Shown: piece by piece, positions 53,794 through 63,728 of the stretch
Numbering within the stretch: the first letter of the stretch is position 1
Layout: every line of letters starts with the position of its first letter
Source of the DNA: Paenibacillus bouchesdurhonensis
Lineage (GTDB): Bacteria; Bacillota; Bacilli; Paenibacillales; Paenibacillaceae
DNA length: 64,000 nucleotides
Assembly (NCBI RefSeq): GCF_900155685.1
Contig: NZ_LT732548.1
Coordinates: 4,321,492-4,385,491, forward strand
Direction of reading: 5' to 3'
The notes under the pieces: generated by a model
Database searches by the model: none
Told to the model about the DNA's origin: nothing
Seen by the model: the letters and a program-made list of their open reading frames with translations, nothing else
Translations under genes and position numbers: made by a program

Positions 53794-55110
53794 CTATCTA
53801 ACCTGCGCTTCAGCCTGGGCCTGAGCATCCTTTAAGGCCTGATCGATATCCTTGCCATTCAGATAGCTCTGCATTTCAACGACCATGATGTCCTCGATCG
53901 CATAGGTGAAAATACCATAGTTTACCCTTGGAATTTCAGCAGTCCATACGGCAAAATTATTGACGATCTGCTCTCCTCCAAAGAATTCATCCGGCTGCAA
54001 ATATGCCTCGCCGCCTGCCGCTGCCTTCAGCGTACCGATTGCGCCGATATCCGTTAGCAGCTTTTGATACATATCCACATCGGAACCAAAGGTCTCCGCC
54101 AAGAAATCAGCGGCTGTCTCTGATCCGGGAATGTTCATGACATACCAGGAGCTTCCTCCCAGGTTCGTCGCATGTACAGAGTTCGGAGTTTGCGGCAGCT
54201 TCGGCACAGGCAGAATCGCCCATTGACCGGATTGGGAAGCTTCCGCTTTGACTGACGGCGTAATCCAGTTTCCTGTCGGAACGGTTACGACATCTCCATT
54301 GTTAATGTTGGCAATGAATTGACTCCAGTCCGCATTAAGCTTAACAATGTTCGCTTCCATCATTTCTTTGTATAATTCAAACGCTTCCTTCAAAGCCGCA
54401 TTGTTCGCCAGATCCGGTGTCTTGCCATCCTCGCTCATATACCAGGAGCCTGCCGACTGGATAATCATGCGGATAAGACCCAAATCATTCGGATCAAGCG
54501 TGATCATATGCTTGCCGGTCTTCTCTTTGACGACTTTTCCGATCTCGATATACTGCTTCCAGTCGATATTCAGCAAATCGTCCATGGTGTAGCCCGCTTG
54601 CTCGATATAATCTTTGCGGACGTACATTCCCGTTACGCCAGAGTCGAACGGAACACCATACTGCTTGCCGTCCAGGCTGGTCGGTCCGATTTTATAATCC
54701 GCGAAATCCTCTGCCTTGATCTTGCCGCTCAGATCAACGAAGGAATCAGGATAAGACTGCAGGAAGCTCTGGGCACGATAGTCCTCAATCAGCACGATAT
54801 TAGGCAATCCCTTCGTCGTACCCGAGTTTAGGCCGGTATTCAGCTTCTGAATGATGTCAGCCTGGGCAAATTCAACAATGTTGATCTTCGCATCCGGATT
54901 TTTCTTGCTGTATGCTTCCTTGGCGATGTTCAACGCGGCAATGTTAAACGCCGGATCCCATGCCCAAATCGTGATTTCCTCCGCCTTGCTGTTGGAATTG
55001 CTATTGCCCCCGTTACCGCTAGACGCCGCTGGCTCCTTGTCAGCTCCACCGGATGAACATCCTGCTAGCAGCACTACACAGGTCAGGAATAAAGCTAGTA
55101 CCTTCTTCAT
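53794..55110 (-). CDS. Sugar-binding lipoprotein of CUT1 transporter (lactose/galactan type)
   Basis: 438 residues. Signal peptide with lipobox LLAGC at residues 14-18, then a Gly/Ser/Asn-rich tether. Sugar-binding family blocks: ITIWAWDPAFNIAALNIA, PNIVLIEDYRAQSFLQSYP, YGVPFDSGVTGMYVRKDY and LGGSSWYVMNIPG. The WAWDPAFN opening is typical of the LacE/AraN-like branch. First gene of the binding protein-permease-permease-GH2 cluster; a cre-like site and the YesM/YesN pair lie directly upstream. Confidence 0.88.
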   Translation of the reverse strand: MKKVLALFLTCVVLLAGCSSGGADKEPAASSGNGGNSNSNSKAEEITIWAWDPAFNIAALNIAKEAYSKKNPDAKINIVEFAQADIIQKLNTGLNSGTTKGLPNIVLIEDYRAQSFLQSYPDSFVDLSGKIKAEDFADYKIGPTSLDGKQYGVPFDSGVTGMYVRKDYIEQAGYTMDDLLNIDWKQYIEIGKVVKEKTGKHMITLDPNDLGLIRMIIQSAGSWYMSEDGKTPDLANNAALKEAFELYKEMMEANIVKLNADWSQFIANINNGDVVTVPTGNWITPSVKAEASQSGQWAILPVPKLPQTPNSVHATNLGGSSWYVMNIPGSETAADFLAETFGSDVDMYQKLLTDIGAIGTLKAAAGGEAYLQPDEFFGGEQIVNNFAVWTAEIPRVNYGIFTYAIEDIMVVEMQSYLNGKDIDQALKDAQAQAEAQVR

Positions 55111-55168
55111 CGTTTCAGCCCCTTTTGAAAAGTTATTTATTCTATCCCCTGAAAAGTGAAACGTTTTC

Positions 55169-55182
55169 GGAAAACGCTTTCC
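55169..55182. promoter_or_regulatory. cre-like catabolite-repression site
   Basis: GGAAAACGCTTTCC is palindromic and matches the CcpA-binding consensus at 12 of 14 positions. It lies about 60 bp before the binding-protein start, next to a second half-similar GAAACGTTTTC. Carbon catabolite repression of the beta-galactoside operon is inferred. Confidence 0.6.
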
Positions 55183-55324
55183 TCGGGTCTGAATTTATCG
55201 TAGCACCGGGCAAGAAAGCAGCGTTAGCAATTCCTTTATAGAGATTTGTGATTTTATTGTTCAATTGAATGCGCTTACTTAAAAAAGATGTCTTTTCTTT
55301 GGATTTTGGTACTTTTATTAGATT

Positions 55325-57187
55325 TCACTTCTTCTCATTCAGAGGGAGCGTGATTCGTATCCGTGTTCCCTCCCCAATCCTGCTTGTGATCGTCACCCCA
55401 TATTCATCTCCGTAGAGCAGCCGGATGCGGTCATTGACATTCGCTACTCCGATTCCCGAGAACAGCTTGCGCGAGCCCTTGGCCTTTATTTGCTCATGAG
55501 CTTCACGTTTCCCTTTCATTCCTTGAGCGCGCTCACCCCGTGGAGTCTGGATGGTTTGCTGCGGCAGATTCTTCGCCTCTGTCCCATATTCAAGCTCAAA
55601 GGCGGCCATATCTATGCCATCGCCGTTATCGACGATTTCGCAGAGCAATTTCTGCCCTTCCTTCGCGATCAGCACGTGGATTACCCCTTCGCCTTTGACA
55701 TTGAACGCATGGAAAAAGGCATTCTCGATGAAGGGCTGAATCATCAGCTTTGGCACTTGATAATCTGCACAATCTGGGGCCACGAAATAGTTGACCCGGA
55801 TTCGTTCACCATATCGAACATGGTTAATGAACACATAATCCTTGAGGCTCTTTAGTTCTTGCTCTACCGTAATCGTTTCGCTAACGTTGCTGATTGTATT
55901 TTGCAGCAGAGAAATCAGCGCATGAATCGTCTCCACCGCACGCTCCTTATTGCCTTGCTGGACAAGAAATTTAACCGAGGTCAGCGTGTTGTACAGAAAA
56001 TGGGGATTAATCTGCTGCTGCAATGCAGCCAATTCCGCCTTCCGCTGCCCCTTCTGCGTCTCTACAAGTTTGCCGACATATTCGTGGATTTCATCCAGCA
56101 TATAGTTATAAGCGCGGCCAAGCTCCCGGATTTCATATCCGCCCGAAACCTGGACATAGTTATGGAAATTCCGCCGCGTCACCTTCGACATCTGACGAGC
56201 CAGCAAGGTCAGCGAACGCGTCATCTTACGGGAAATAAGAAATACGACAATCAGAGCTACCATTACGATGGCTAGACAAATCAACACAACGCTTCTCGTA
56301 TTCACCATTTGCCCCAGCACCATCTGCTGGTCGATCATATTGATCAGATAGAAATCGTAAGAAGGCAAGTACTGCGCCAGCATGAGCTGATCCCTGCCCA
56401 TGACGTTGACCTTCTTCACGTCCAGTTCCTTTTCTTGAATTTCCTGAGCAAAGAATAACAGCTCATGGTTTTTCTGCCCGGTCAAATTCGCGAGATTACT
56501 CGTCATGACCGTCCCGTTATTGTCTAGGATGATGACATCATTGCCTTCGCTCGTAAAGCTGCTGTAGAAAGGTTTGAAATCATTCTCGTCAATGACAATA
56601 TAGAGCATGCCGTACTCTTGCCCCGTAATTCTCTCCATCAGCACTTTGGTCGCCACAATGAACTGCCTGCCGCTGGAGTCGCGGTACAATTGATACATCA
56701 GCTTGCCAGGATGAGCCCTTGCTCTTGGGGTAATATGGCTGAGCTCCAGCTCTAGTGCCGACGGCTTGGTCAGGTTGACGTTGCCTGAATAGCTTCGCCC
56801 GTTCTTCCCGATGATCGCAACCCCGACGGAATACGCGTCTACCATGGACTGAACCCGTTTCATCTGCTGGGTCATATTGTAATAGGAGTTCATCACCCGG
56901 ATAGATTCCTGCGCCTCCTCCTCCGTGAGGAAGGTCTTCAGCGTACCGCTCTGCTGCGCTTGATTGGCGGCCAGCACAATGGAATAATGAAATGATTCAA
57001 AATTGTTCTGAATTTGGTGGATCACTTTGGAATTCGTAATGCTGAACGTCTCAAGGAATAGCTGCTCCGACATGCGCAGATTCGTCCACACGACAGACAC
57101 TGTGATCGTCACGATGCAGATGACCATAACCGCAAACAGTTTAATAAATAGACCATGGAATTTTAGCCGCTCAAATCGTGCTCTCAT
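55325..57187 (-). CDS. Sensor histidine kinase, YesM type
   Basis: 620 residues. Membrane segments at about 14-36 and 297-318 enclose an extracellular dCache-like sensor; a HAMP region follows (ISRKMTRSLTLLARQM). The His_kinase block QQINPHFLYNTLTS near residue 390-403 carries the phospho-accepting His, and the ATPase domain shows PKLMIQPFIENAFFHA, DNGDGID and GIGVANVNDRIRLLYG. It overlaps the response regulator gene by 4 bp. It should sense an extracellular sugar and control the CUT1 operon downstream or the CUT2 genes upstream. Confidence 0.9.
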   Translation of the reverse strand: MRARFERLKFHGLFIKLFAVMVICIVTITVSVVWTNLRMSEQLFLETFSITNSKVIHQIQNNFESFHYSIVLAANQAQQSGTLKTFLTEEEAQESIRVMNSYYNMTQQMKRVQSMVDAYSVGVAIIGKNGRSYSGNVNLTKPSALELELSHITPRARAHPGKLMYQLYRDSSGRQFIVATKVLMERITGQEYGMLYIVIDENDFKPFYSSFTSEGNDVIILDNNGTVMTSNLANLTGQKNHELLFFAQEIQEKELDVKKVNVMGRDQLMLAQYLPSYDFYLINMIDQQMVLGQMVNTRSVVLICLAIVMVALIVVFLISRKMTRSLTLLARQMSKVTRRNFHNYVQVSGGYEIRELGRAYNYMLDEIHEYVGKLVETQKGQRKAELAALQQQINPHFLYNTLTSVKFLVQQGNKERAVETIHALISLLQNTISNVSETITVEQELKSLKDYVFINHVRYGERIRVNYFVAPDCADYQVPKLMIQPFIENAFFHAFNVKGEGVIHVLIAKEGQKLLCEIVDNGDGIDMAAFELEYGTEAKNLPQQTIQTPRGERAQGMKGKREAHEQIKAKGSRKLFSGIGVANVNDRIRLLYGDEYGVTITSRIGEGTRIRITLPLNEKK

Positions 57188-58743
57188 CGCAGTTCCTTCT
57201 CCACTCGCTCATTATATTGCCGCCTATATTGGGTCGGGGAGAGACCTGTGCTCTTCTTGAACACTTTGCAAAAATAACTGTGATCCCCATATCCGACCCT
57301 GCTGCTAATTTCCGAAATCGGAATGTCGCCGTTGCGCAGCAAGTCTGCAGCCTTATCGATCCGTACCCGGTTCAAATGCTCTTTGAAGCCTTCATGATGG
57401 TGCGACGCAAAGAAGCTGGATAAGTATGAGGGATTGAAATGGAAATGCCGCGCCATCTCCGTCAGGCTAATCGGCTCTGCATAATGCTCATCTATATAAT
57501 CAAGCAGCAGCTTCATGCTCGGATTTCCCCCTTGCTGCGAATGCTGAGCTGCTTGCACACAGTCTTCCACCTGTTGACGAAATTCCTCCAGCAATGCCTC
57601 AATATCACTAACATGCCGCGCCTCGTCAATCGCTTTGAAATACGCATATTTGGCTTCGTCCAGCTCTGCAACATTCAAATTCAAGCTGCCGAGCATATGT
57701 ATAGCATTAAATAAAATATTTCCAATCAACGACTTAAACTCAAATACGGCCGCCTTATAGGCGTTGGTGTGCTGCTTGATAAATCGTGCCAGCTCTTGGA
57801 ACGCCTCCTCCAATTGCAGCCTGCGGATCTGCTCCATGAACGATTGGAGCGGGAACTCCTTAGCCTCCTCGGCCCGCGGCAGTTCACTAGGCATGAGGAG
57901 GGCATCCTGCGGCAAAAAAAATCGATACTGCAGCAGCCTCAGCCAACTGTTATGGTACATCTCACCAAGCTGATCCAGCGGATGGAAGGAATCGCTAAGC
58001 GCCCACTTAATTACACCTTCCTCCGTCATTGAGGCAGGATGCAGCACCTTGAGCTTCAGCGGCAGCATCTCCCGCCCCTCTTCATCCACATTCAGCACAT
58101 ATACGGACAAATCAGGATGGCCAGCAATCGGGGCGGATGGCAGCTCGGCCGCAACCATTTTTGGAAACAGCGCTTTCAATTCGTCCAGGATAAAGTTGCC
58201 TCTAGCGCTGCCCAGCACATAAAAATAAGGATGCGGAAACCACTCAGCCACCGCGGCGCGTTCCACCTTCAATTCATACCGCGCTAAGAGCTTATCCAGC
58301 ATTTGGTGCATAGAGACCGTATGATCTTCCAAAGACCGGCCTGGCTTGGGTGTCGGCAGCTTCGCAGCTGTCTTCCGCAGCACCTCAAGCAGCATGCCCG
58401 TCTCCAAATGCGGCTTAAGAATATAATCGGATACCCCGCTCTGAAAGGTAGAGCGTACATAATCGAATTCACTGAAGCTGCTCAGCACAATAACTTCAAT
58501 GTCCGGCCAATTCAGCTTAATAAGCCGAGTCAGTTCCTCGCCGTCCATCACCGGCATCACGATATCGGTGAGCACAATATGGGGATGCAGCTTCTCGATC
58601 AGCTCAAGCGCTTCCTTGCCGTTGGAGGCTTCGCCGACAATTTGGAAGCCGTCCTGCTCCCAGTTCAAAATATGCTTAATTCCCTGCCGCACCAGTATTT
58701 CGTCGTCAACGACGAGTATTCTGTACAATTCACCATTTCCCAT
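57184..58743 (-). CDS. Response regulator, YesN type (receiver plus AraC HTH)
   Basis: 519 residues from the ATG at 58743 (AAGGAGAG about 7 bases upstream). Receiver domain at residues 1-125 with acidic pair D13/D14, phospho-acceptor D60 in VLTDIVMPVMDG and Lys in DYILKPH. A long middle region is typical of YesN proteins. The C-terminal AraC double helix-turn-helix (LTEMARHFHFNPSYLSSFFA; SSRVGYGDHSYFCKVFKKST; LSPTQYRRQY) binds DNA. Partner of the YesM kinase. Confidence 0.9.
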   Translation of the reverse strand: MGNGELYRILVVDDEILVRQGIKHILNWEQDGFQIVGEASNGKEALELIEKLHPHIVLTDIVMPVMDGEELTRLIKLNWPDIEVIVLSSFSEFDYVRSTFQSGVSDYILKPHLETGMLLEVLRKTAAKLPTPKPGRSLEDHTVSMHQMLDKLLARYELKVERAAVAEWFPHPYFYVLGSARGNFILDELKALFPKMVAAELPSAPIAGHPDLSVYVLNVDEEGREMLPLKLKVLHPASMTEEGVIKWALSDSFHPLDQLGEMYHNSWLRLLQYRFFLPQDALLMPSELPRAEEAKEFPLQSFMEQIRRLQLEEAFQELARFIKQHTNAYKAAVFEFKSLIGNILFNAIHMLGSLNLNVAELDEAKYAYFKAIDEARHVSDIEALLEEFRQQVEDCVQAAQHSQQGGNPSMKLLLDYIDEHYAEPISLTEMARHFHFNPSYLSSFFASHHHEGFKEHLNRVRIDKAADLLRNGDIPISEISSRVGYGDHSYFCKVFKKSTGLSPTQYRRQYNERVEKELR

Positions 58744-58816
58744 TGATGTTCTCTCCTTCAAGCAACGTCCACCGATGTGTTTTTTCGTACCTCATATGAA
58801 GACTGCCTTCTGCCAG

Positions 58817-59959
58817 CTAATATTTACGGCTGCTGACCTCCCGTTCGGCTGTGACTTCCGTAAATACGCTCTCGGGGGTAACGATCCGCTTGGGCAAGGT
58901 TCGCCCTTCCATAATTTCATTCACCGCCTGCATGAGATTCGGCCCCAGAAGCGGGTTGCATTCAACAACGCAATTGATCTTGCCCTCGATCATTTGCTCC
59001 AGCGCTTTGCGCGTGCCATCGACAGATACGATGACGATATCTTTACCGGGCTGCAAGCCGTATTCCTCGATCGCCTCGATGGCTCCCAGGGCCATATCAT
59101 CATTATGCGAAAACAAAATGTCAATCTCGCTTCCTAGCCTCCGCAGCAGAAGCCTCATCGTTTCCTTCCCTTGTTCATGCGTAAAATCGGCGTATTCACT
59201 CCCAAGTACGACATAATTTCCGGTATCCTTAATTGTATCATGGAACCCCTTGCCCCGGTCGATCGAAGGTGTTGAGCCAGCCGTTCCTTTCAGCTCCACG
59301 ATCCCTACTGGCCCGGTAGAACCGGCCATCTTATCCAGGACGTACTTCCCCGCCTTCCGACCCTCCTCGTAAAAATCCGATCCGATAAATGTTACGTACT
59401 GCGAGGTGTCGGCGATGTCTACAGCCCGATCCACAATAATCACCGGAATGCCCGCCTGCTGTACTTCATTCAATATATCATCCCAGCCCGACTGAATGAC
59501 AGGAGCAATCGCGATCACATCGACCTCCTGCTCCATATAGCGGCGAATCGCTTCAAACTGCTTGCTCTGCGATTGCTCGGCATTGTCGAAAATCAGCGTG
59601 ATCCCCGCTTCCTTGGCTGCCTCCTTGACGGATTGACTGTTCGCGTTGCGCCAGTCGCTTTCCGATCCAAGCTGCGAGAAGCCAAGCACGATCGGGCGGG
59701 CGGGCTTGACGGCGTCTTCTACGCCATCAGACGGTGCCCCTCCGCCAGCCCCCCTGCCTTCATCTAATCGGCCGCTATCCTCTGACCGAACAGCTGTACC
59801 GGGATCATACCGAGTTTCATGATTTGAAGAGCCAAGCGTACCGTTGCCAGAACGTGCCTGATCACAGCTAAGCAGCAACATGATGAGGCAGAGCGCCAAG
59901 AACAACCACAGCCTGCTCCATTTACGATGACTCGAACCTATGCGTTCCTTTCTCTTCAC
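58817..59959 (-). CDS. CUT2 sugar-binding lipoprotein (YtfQ/RbsB type)
   Basis: About 380 residues from the GTG at 59959, which has GAGGTG 6 bases upstream; the GTG at 59968 lies inside that site. Lipobox LLSC, an unusually long Gly/Asp/Ser/Glu-rich tether (to about residue 85), then a type-I periplasmic-binding fold: IVLGFSQLGSESDWRNAN, AIAPVIQSGWDDIL, VIIVDRAVD and FSHNDDMALGAIEAIEEYG. The QLGSESDWR opening is characteristic of YtfQ-like galactofuranose-binding proteins. A second such protein lies at 63729-64000. Confidence 0.87.
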   Translation of the reverse strand: MKRKERIGSSHRKWSRLWLFLALCLIMLLLSCDQARSGNGTLGSSNHETRYDPGTAVRSEDSGRLDEGRGAGGGAPSDGVEDAVKPARPIVLGFSQLGSESDWRNANSQSVKEAAKEAGITLIFDNAEQSQSKQFEAIRRYMEQEVDVIAIAPVIQSGWDDILNEVQQAGIPVIIVDRAVDIADTSQYVTFIGSDFYEEGRKAGKYVLDKMAGSTGPVGIVELKGTAGSTPSIDRGKGFHDTIKDTGNYVVLGSEYADFTHEQGKETMRLLLRRLGSEIDILFSHNDDMALGAIEAIEEYGLQPGKDIVIVSVDGTRKALEQMIEGKINCVVECNPLLGPNLMQAVNEIMEGRTLPKRIVTPESVFTEVTAEREVSSRKY

Positions 59960-60080
59960 CTGGGTCACCTCGCATCTCTTTATTTTGCAAGTCTATCATT
60001 TTTTTCGCCCATTTCCAGGCAAAGAAAGGATATCCAAGGTCATTGACATACCTTGAATACCCTTCCTGATTAAGTCCGAA

Positions 60081-61046
60081 CTACGGAGTTCGCTCTGCCA
60101 GCCGCCGCTCTCCGAGCAGCTTTTGCAATAAAATGAACAGCAGCAAAAGTACGCCGATGACGATTCTCGTCCACCATGAGCTCAGCGTGCCTTCGAAGCT
60201 GATAATCGTCTGAATAACGCCTTGGATCATGACGCCGAAGAAGGTGCCGACGACAAGGCCAACGCCGCCGGTGAGCAGCGTGCCGCCTATAACAACGGCC
60301 GCGATGACATCGAGCTCCAGGCCGTTGGCATGCAGGCCATACCCGGACAGCATATAAAAGGTGAAGACGACCCCGGCCAGCGAAGAGCATAGGCCGCTGA
60401 AGCCGTAGACCATCATTTTGGTCTTGGCGACCGGCAGGCCCATCAGCAAAGCCGATTGTTCATTGCCTCCGATCGCATACGTATTGCGGCCAAACCTCGT
60501 ATAGTGAGCAATATAGCTACCTAACAGAACGACCGCCAAAGCAATAAGTACGCTGATCGAAATGAAGGTGTTCCCCGCGAGCTTGATTTTCGTCTGAGCC
60601 ATCGACGTATAAAATGCGTTATCGATTGTAATTGTGTTGATGCTGATGACATAGCAAAGCCCCCTGGCCAGAAACATCCCCGCTAACGTGGCGATAAAAG
60701 GCTGTATATGAAAATAATGAATCATCGATCCCATCGCGGTTCCGAACAATACGCCGATCGTTAGCACGAGTGGAATGACGATATAAGGCGGCCATCCCTG
60801 CTGAAGCAGACTTGCGGAGATCATCGTCGTCAGGGCAATCATCGATCCGACCGACAAGTCGATTCCCCCGGAAACGATAACAAAGGTCATGCCTACGGCG
60901 GCAATCAACAAAAATGCATTATCGATGAGCAGGTTCATCAGAACCTGCATAGAGAAAAAACCGGTATACCGGAAAGAGCCCGCAATAAACAACAGCATGA
61001 ACAACCCGATCGTTACAAACAAAGGAATGTACTCTCGCTTAAACAT
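60081..61046 (-). CDS. CUT2 sugar ABC permease (YjfF like)
   Basis: 321 residues, eight to ten membrane segments of the branched-chain/ribose permease family. Blocks FVIVSGGIDLSVGSMIALT, GRNTYAIGGNEQSALLMGLP and VIGGTLLTGGVGLVVGTFFG. In E. coli YtfQRT-YjfF imports galactofuranose; the same four components occur here in order. It overlaps the other permease by 8 bp. Confidence 0.87.
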   Translation of the reverse strand: MFKREYIPLFVTIGLFMLLFIAGSFRYTGFFSMQVLMNLLIDNAFLLIAAVGMTFVIVSGGIDLSVGSMIALTTMISASLLQQGWPPYIVIPLVLTIGVLFGTAMGSMIHYFHIQPFIATLAGMFLARGLCYVISINTITIDNAFYTSMAQTKIKLAGNTFISISVLIALAVVLLGSYIAHYTRFGRNTYAIGGNEQSALLMGLPVAKTKMMVYGFSGLCSSLAGVVFTFYMLSGYGLHANGLELDVIAAVVIGGTLLTGGVGLVVGTFFGVMIQGVIQTIISFEGTLSSWWTRIVIGVLLLLFILLQKLLGERRLAERTP

Positions 61047-62073
61047 GCGGCTTCACCTCCCGATTCGCCCGATAATTGGCTTTGTTGCTTCCTCCGCCTC
61101 TTCGCAGCAGCCCCCGGAATTGATCCGATTGAATCAAGCAGACCGCAAGCACGACAATCGCCTTCACAACGAGTGTAATTTCCGGCGGAACACCAACCAT
61201 ATATATCGTAGTTGTCAGTGTCTGAATAATCAGCGCGCCAATCAGCGTCCCCGTTAAATGAAAGCGTCCGCCGCTAAGCGAAGTTCCGCCGATGACGACA
61301 GCCAGAATCGCGTCCAGCTCATACCATAATCCGGCATTGTTCCCGTCCGCGCTGGACACATTGGAGCTTAAAATCAAACCGGCAATTCCCGCGCAGAGAC
61401 CACAGAACATGTAGACCGCCAGCATCACCGTCTTTGCACGAATTCCGGCCAGCCGGCTCGCCGTCGGTTTGCAGCCGACCGATTCGATGAACAGCCCGAG
61501 CGCGGTCTTCCGCGTCAGCAGAGAGGCCACCGCATACATGATGGCAACGATAAAGATGGAGAACGGCAAAGTGAACAAAGAGCCTGCCCCGATATATTGG
61601 TATTTCGGACTAAGCACGGTGATGATCTGTCCATTCGTGATCAATTGAGCAATTCCCCGGCCGGCAACCATCAATATTAAGGTGGCGATGATCGGCTGAA
61701 TGCCGATGCCCGCTACGAGGAAGCCATTCCATAGCCCTAGCAGCGCCGATAATACCAACGCGGTGACGATGGCAATCAGAACTGCAGCGAGCGTGTTCTG
61801 ATCCGCACTTCGACTGATACTGAGACAAGCCATAGCTCCGGTAATCGCAACGACCGAGCCGACGGACAAATCGATACCACTCGTAGCAATCACCAAGGTC
61901 ATCCCGATCGAAACCAAAATCAACGGCGATCCGAAATTGAGGATATCGATAAGGCTTCCATATAGATGACCATCCCTCATTTTGATCGAGAAGAAATCTG
62001 GCGAATAAATGAGATTGAATAACAGCAGCCCGGCCAGCACGCATAGCGGCCAGAACAAACGGTGCTTGATCAT
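61039..62073 (-). CDS. CUT2 sugar ABC permease (YtfT like)
   Basis: 344 residues. Family blocks TLVIATSGIDLSVGSVVAIT, GIQPIIATLILMVAGRGIAQ, ESVGCKPTASRLAGI and VIGGTSLSGGRFHLTGTLIG. Forms the channel with the YjfF-like permease. Start overlaps the ATPase stop by 4 bp. Confidence 0.88.
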   Translation of the reverse strand: MIKHRLFWPLCVLAGLLLFNLIYSPDFFSIKMRDGHLYGSLIDILNFGSPLILVSIGMTLVIATSGIDLSVGSVVAITGAMACLSISRSADQNTLAAVLIAIVTALVLSALLGLWNGFLVAGIGIQPIIATLILMVAGRGIAQLITNGQIITVLSPKYQYIGAGSLFTLPFSIFIVAIMYAVASLLTRKTALGLFIESVGCKPTASRLAGIRAKTVMLAVYMFCGLCAGIAGLILSSNVSSADGNNAGLWYELDAILAVVIGGTSLSGGRFHLTGTLIGALIIQTLTTTIYMVGVPPEITLVVKAIVVLAVCLIQSDQFRGLLRRGGGSNKANYRANREVKPHV

Positions 62074-63590
62074 CTCTGCTCCCCCCCTGCGATTGCTTTC
62101 ATAACTTGCTGCTGATTGGTGTCCCCGCCTTGTACTTCCTTCACTTTTCGGCGATCCCTCATAATGGCGATACGATCGCTCACCCGCAGCACTTCCTCCA
62201 ACTCGGAGGATATGAACAGTACTGACATCCCGCGCTGCGCCAGGGACAAAACGAGCTTCTGGATTTCCGCCTTGGCACCGATATCGATGCCTCTTGTCGG
62301 CTCATCCAGAATCAGCAGATCCGGCTCGGTCAGCAGCCAACGAGCCAGCAGCACCTTCTGCTGATTGCCGCCGCTCAAATGGCGGATGAGCTGCTCCGGT
62401 GCTGGCGGATTGATATTTAACAAGCGAATGTATTCATCCGCGATTTCATCCTGACGTTTGCGGGAAATCGTGCGGAACCAGCCCTTTGTTGCTTGAAGAG
62501 CGAGGATGATATTTTCCCTGACCGTCAGATCGTCAATGATGCCTTCCGCCTTTCGGTTCTCCGAGCAAAAGGCGATCCTCAGATCAATCGCCTGCCTGGG
62601 ATGAGGCATAATTCCGTTAAAATGCTTTAGGCGAACGCGGCCCTCATCGGCGCGATCGGCTCCAAACAGCAGCCTCGCCAGCTCCGTGCGCCCTGAGCCT
62701 AGCAATCCGGCGATTCCGACGATTTCCCCTTGATGAATGCGTAAATCGAACGGTTCAATGGAACCCTTTTTGCCTAGTCCTGCTGCCTCCAGCATAAGCT
62801 GAACCTTACCTTCCCTCTCGCTGTCCAACTGCTTTGGCAGCTGTTCGAGCAGCCCCAGCTCTTTGCCGATCATTTTAGATACCAATTCAATACGGGGCAG
62901 ATCCTCCGCCATATATTCCCCTACAAATTCTCCGTTACGGAGAATGGTTATTCGCTCTGAAATTTCATATACCTGATCCAGAAAATGCGTCACAAACAGG
63001 ATCGCCAAGCCTTCGCTCTTCAACTTTCGCATAATGGAGAACAACTGCTTGACCTCACTCTGATCCAAGCTGGATGTCGGCTCATCGAGAATGAGCACTT
63101 TGGCGGAAATGCTCAATGCGCGAGCAATCGCCACGAGCTGCTGTACCGCTACCGAGTATGACTGAAGCGTCCGCGTGACATCGATTTGCAAATGCAGCCT
63201 ATCGCGAAGCAAGCGCTCTGCATTCCGGTTCATTTCCTTGGAGCGGATTCGCCCATAGCTCCGCGGCTCGTTACCGATATAAATATTCTCGGCAACGGAT
63301 AAATTCGGACATAAATTCACTTCCTGGTACACCGTGCTGATTCCAGCCTGCTGCGCCTCCTGCGGACTATGAACCGCAATTTTCCGTCCATCCAACTCAA
63401 CGCTTCCCGCGTCGATCGAATATACGCCAGTCAACACTTTAATCAGCGTTGACTTCCCTGCGCCATTCTCTCCCATGAGCGCGTGTACTTCTCCCGGAAA
63501 CAATCTGAAGCTTACGTCAGACAGTGCCTTGACGCCCGGGAACTGCTTATGAATGCCGCTCATTTGCAAAATCGGTCGGTTCTCTATCAT
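62070..63590 (-). CDS. CUT2 sugar ABC transporter ATPase with two ABC domains (YtfR like)
   Basis: 506 residues from the ATG at 63590 (GGGAGTGGAG 7 bases upstream); the open frame to 63701 has no site. First ABC domain: Walker A GENGAGKST and Walker B VLILDEPTSSLD; the signature position reads YSVAVQQ, so it is degenerate as in other RbsA-type proteins. Second ABC domain: GLLGSGRTE in place of Walker A, signature LSGGNQQK and LLILDEPTRGID. It powers the YtfT/YjfF-like permeases. Confidence 0.9.
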   Translation of the reverse strand: MIENRPILQMSGIHKQFPGVKALSDVSFRLFPGEVHALMGENGAGKSTLIKVLTGVYSIDAGSVELDGRKIAVHSPQEAQQAGISTVYQEVNLCPNLSVAENIYIGNEPRSYGRIRSKEMNRNAERLLRDRLHLQIDVTRTLQSYSVAVQQLVAIARALSISAKVLILDEPTSSLDQSEVKQLFSIMRKLKSEGLAILFVTHFLDQVYEISERITILRNGEFVGEYMAEDLPRIELVSKMIGKELGLLEQLPKQLDSEREGKVQLMLEAAGLGKKGSIEPFDLRIHQGEIVGIAGLLGSGRTELARLLFGADRADEGRVRLKHFNGIMPHPRQAIDLRIAFCSENRKAEGIIDDLTVRENIILALQATKGWFRTISRKRQDEIADEYIRLLNINPPAPEQLIRHLSGGNQQKVLLARWLLTEPDLLILDEPTRGIDIGAKAEIQKLVLSLAQRGMSVLFISSELEEVLRVSDRIAIMRDRRKVKEVQGGDTNQQQVMKAIAGGEQR

Positions 63591-63728
63591 CTGCACACTC
63601 CACTCCCTTCCCGAATAATTAGCAGCTCCGAGCGGAGCCACAATGCATGCCTGCGTTCTGGGCTCCCTTCGGAGCTGCCTTCTCTCAATATCTTCTCTCA
63701 ATGATCACTAGTCAGCATACAGCCATCA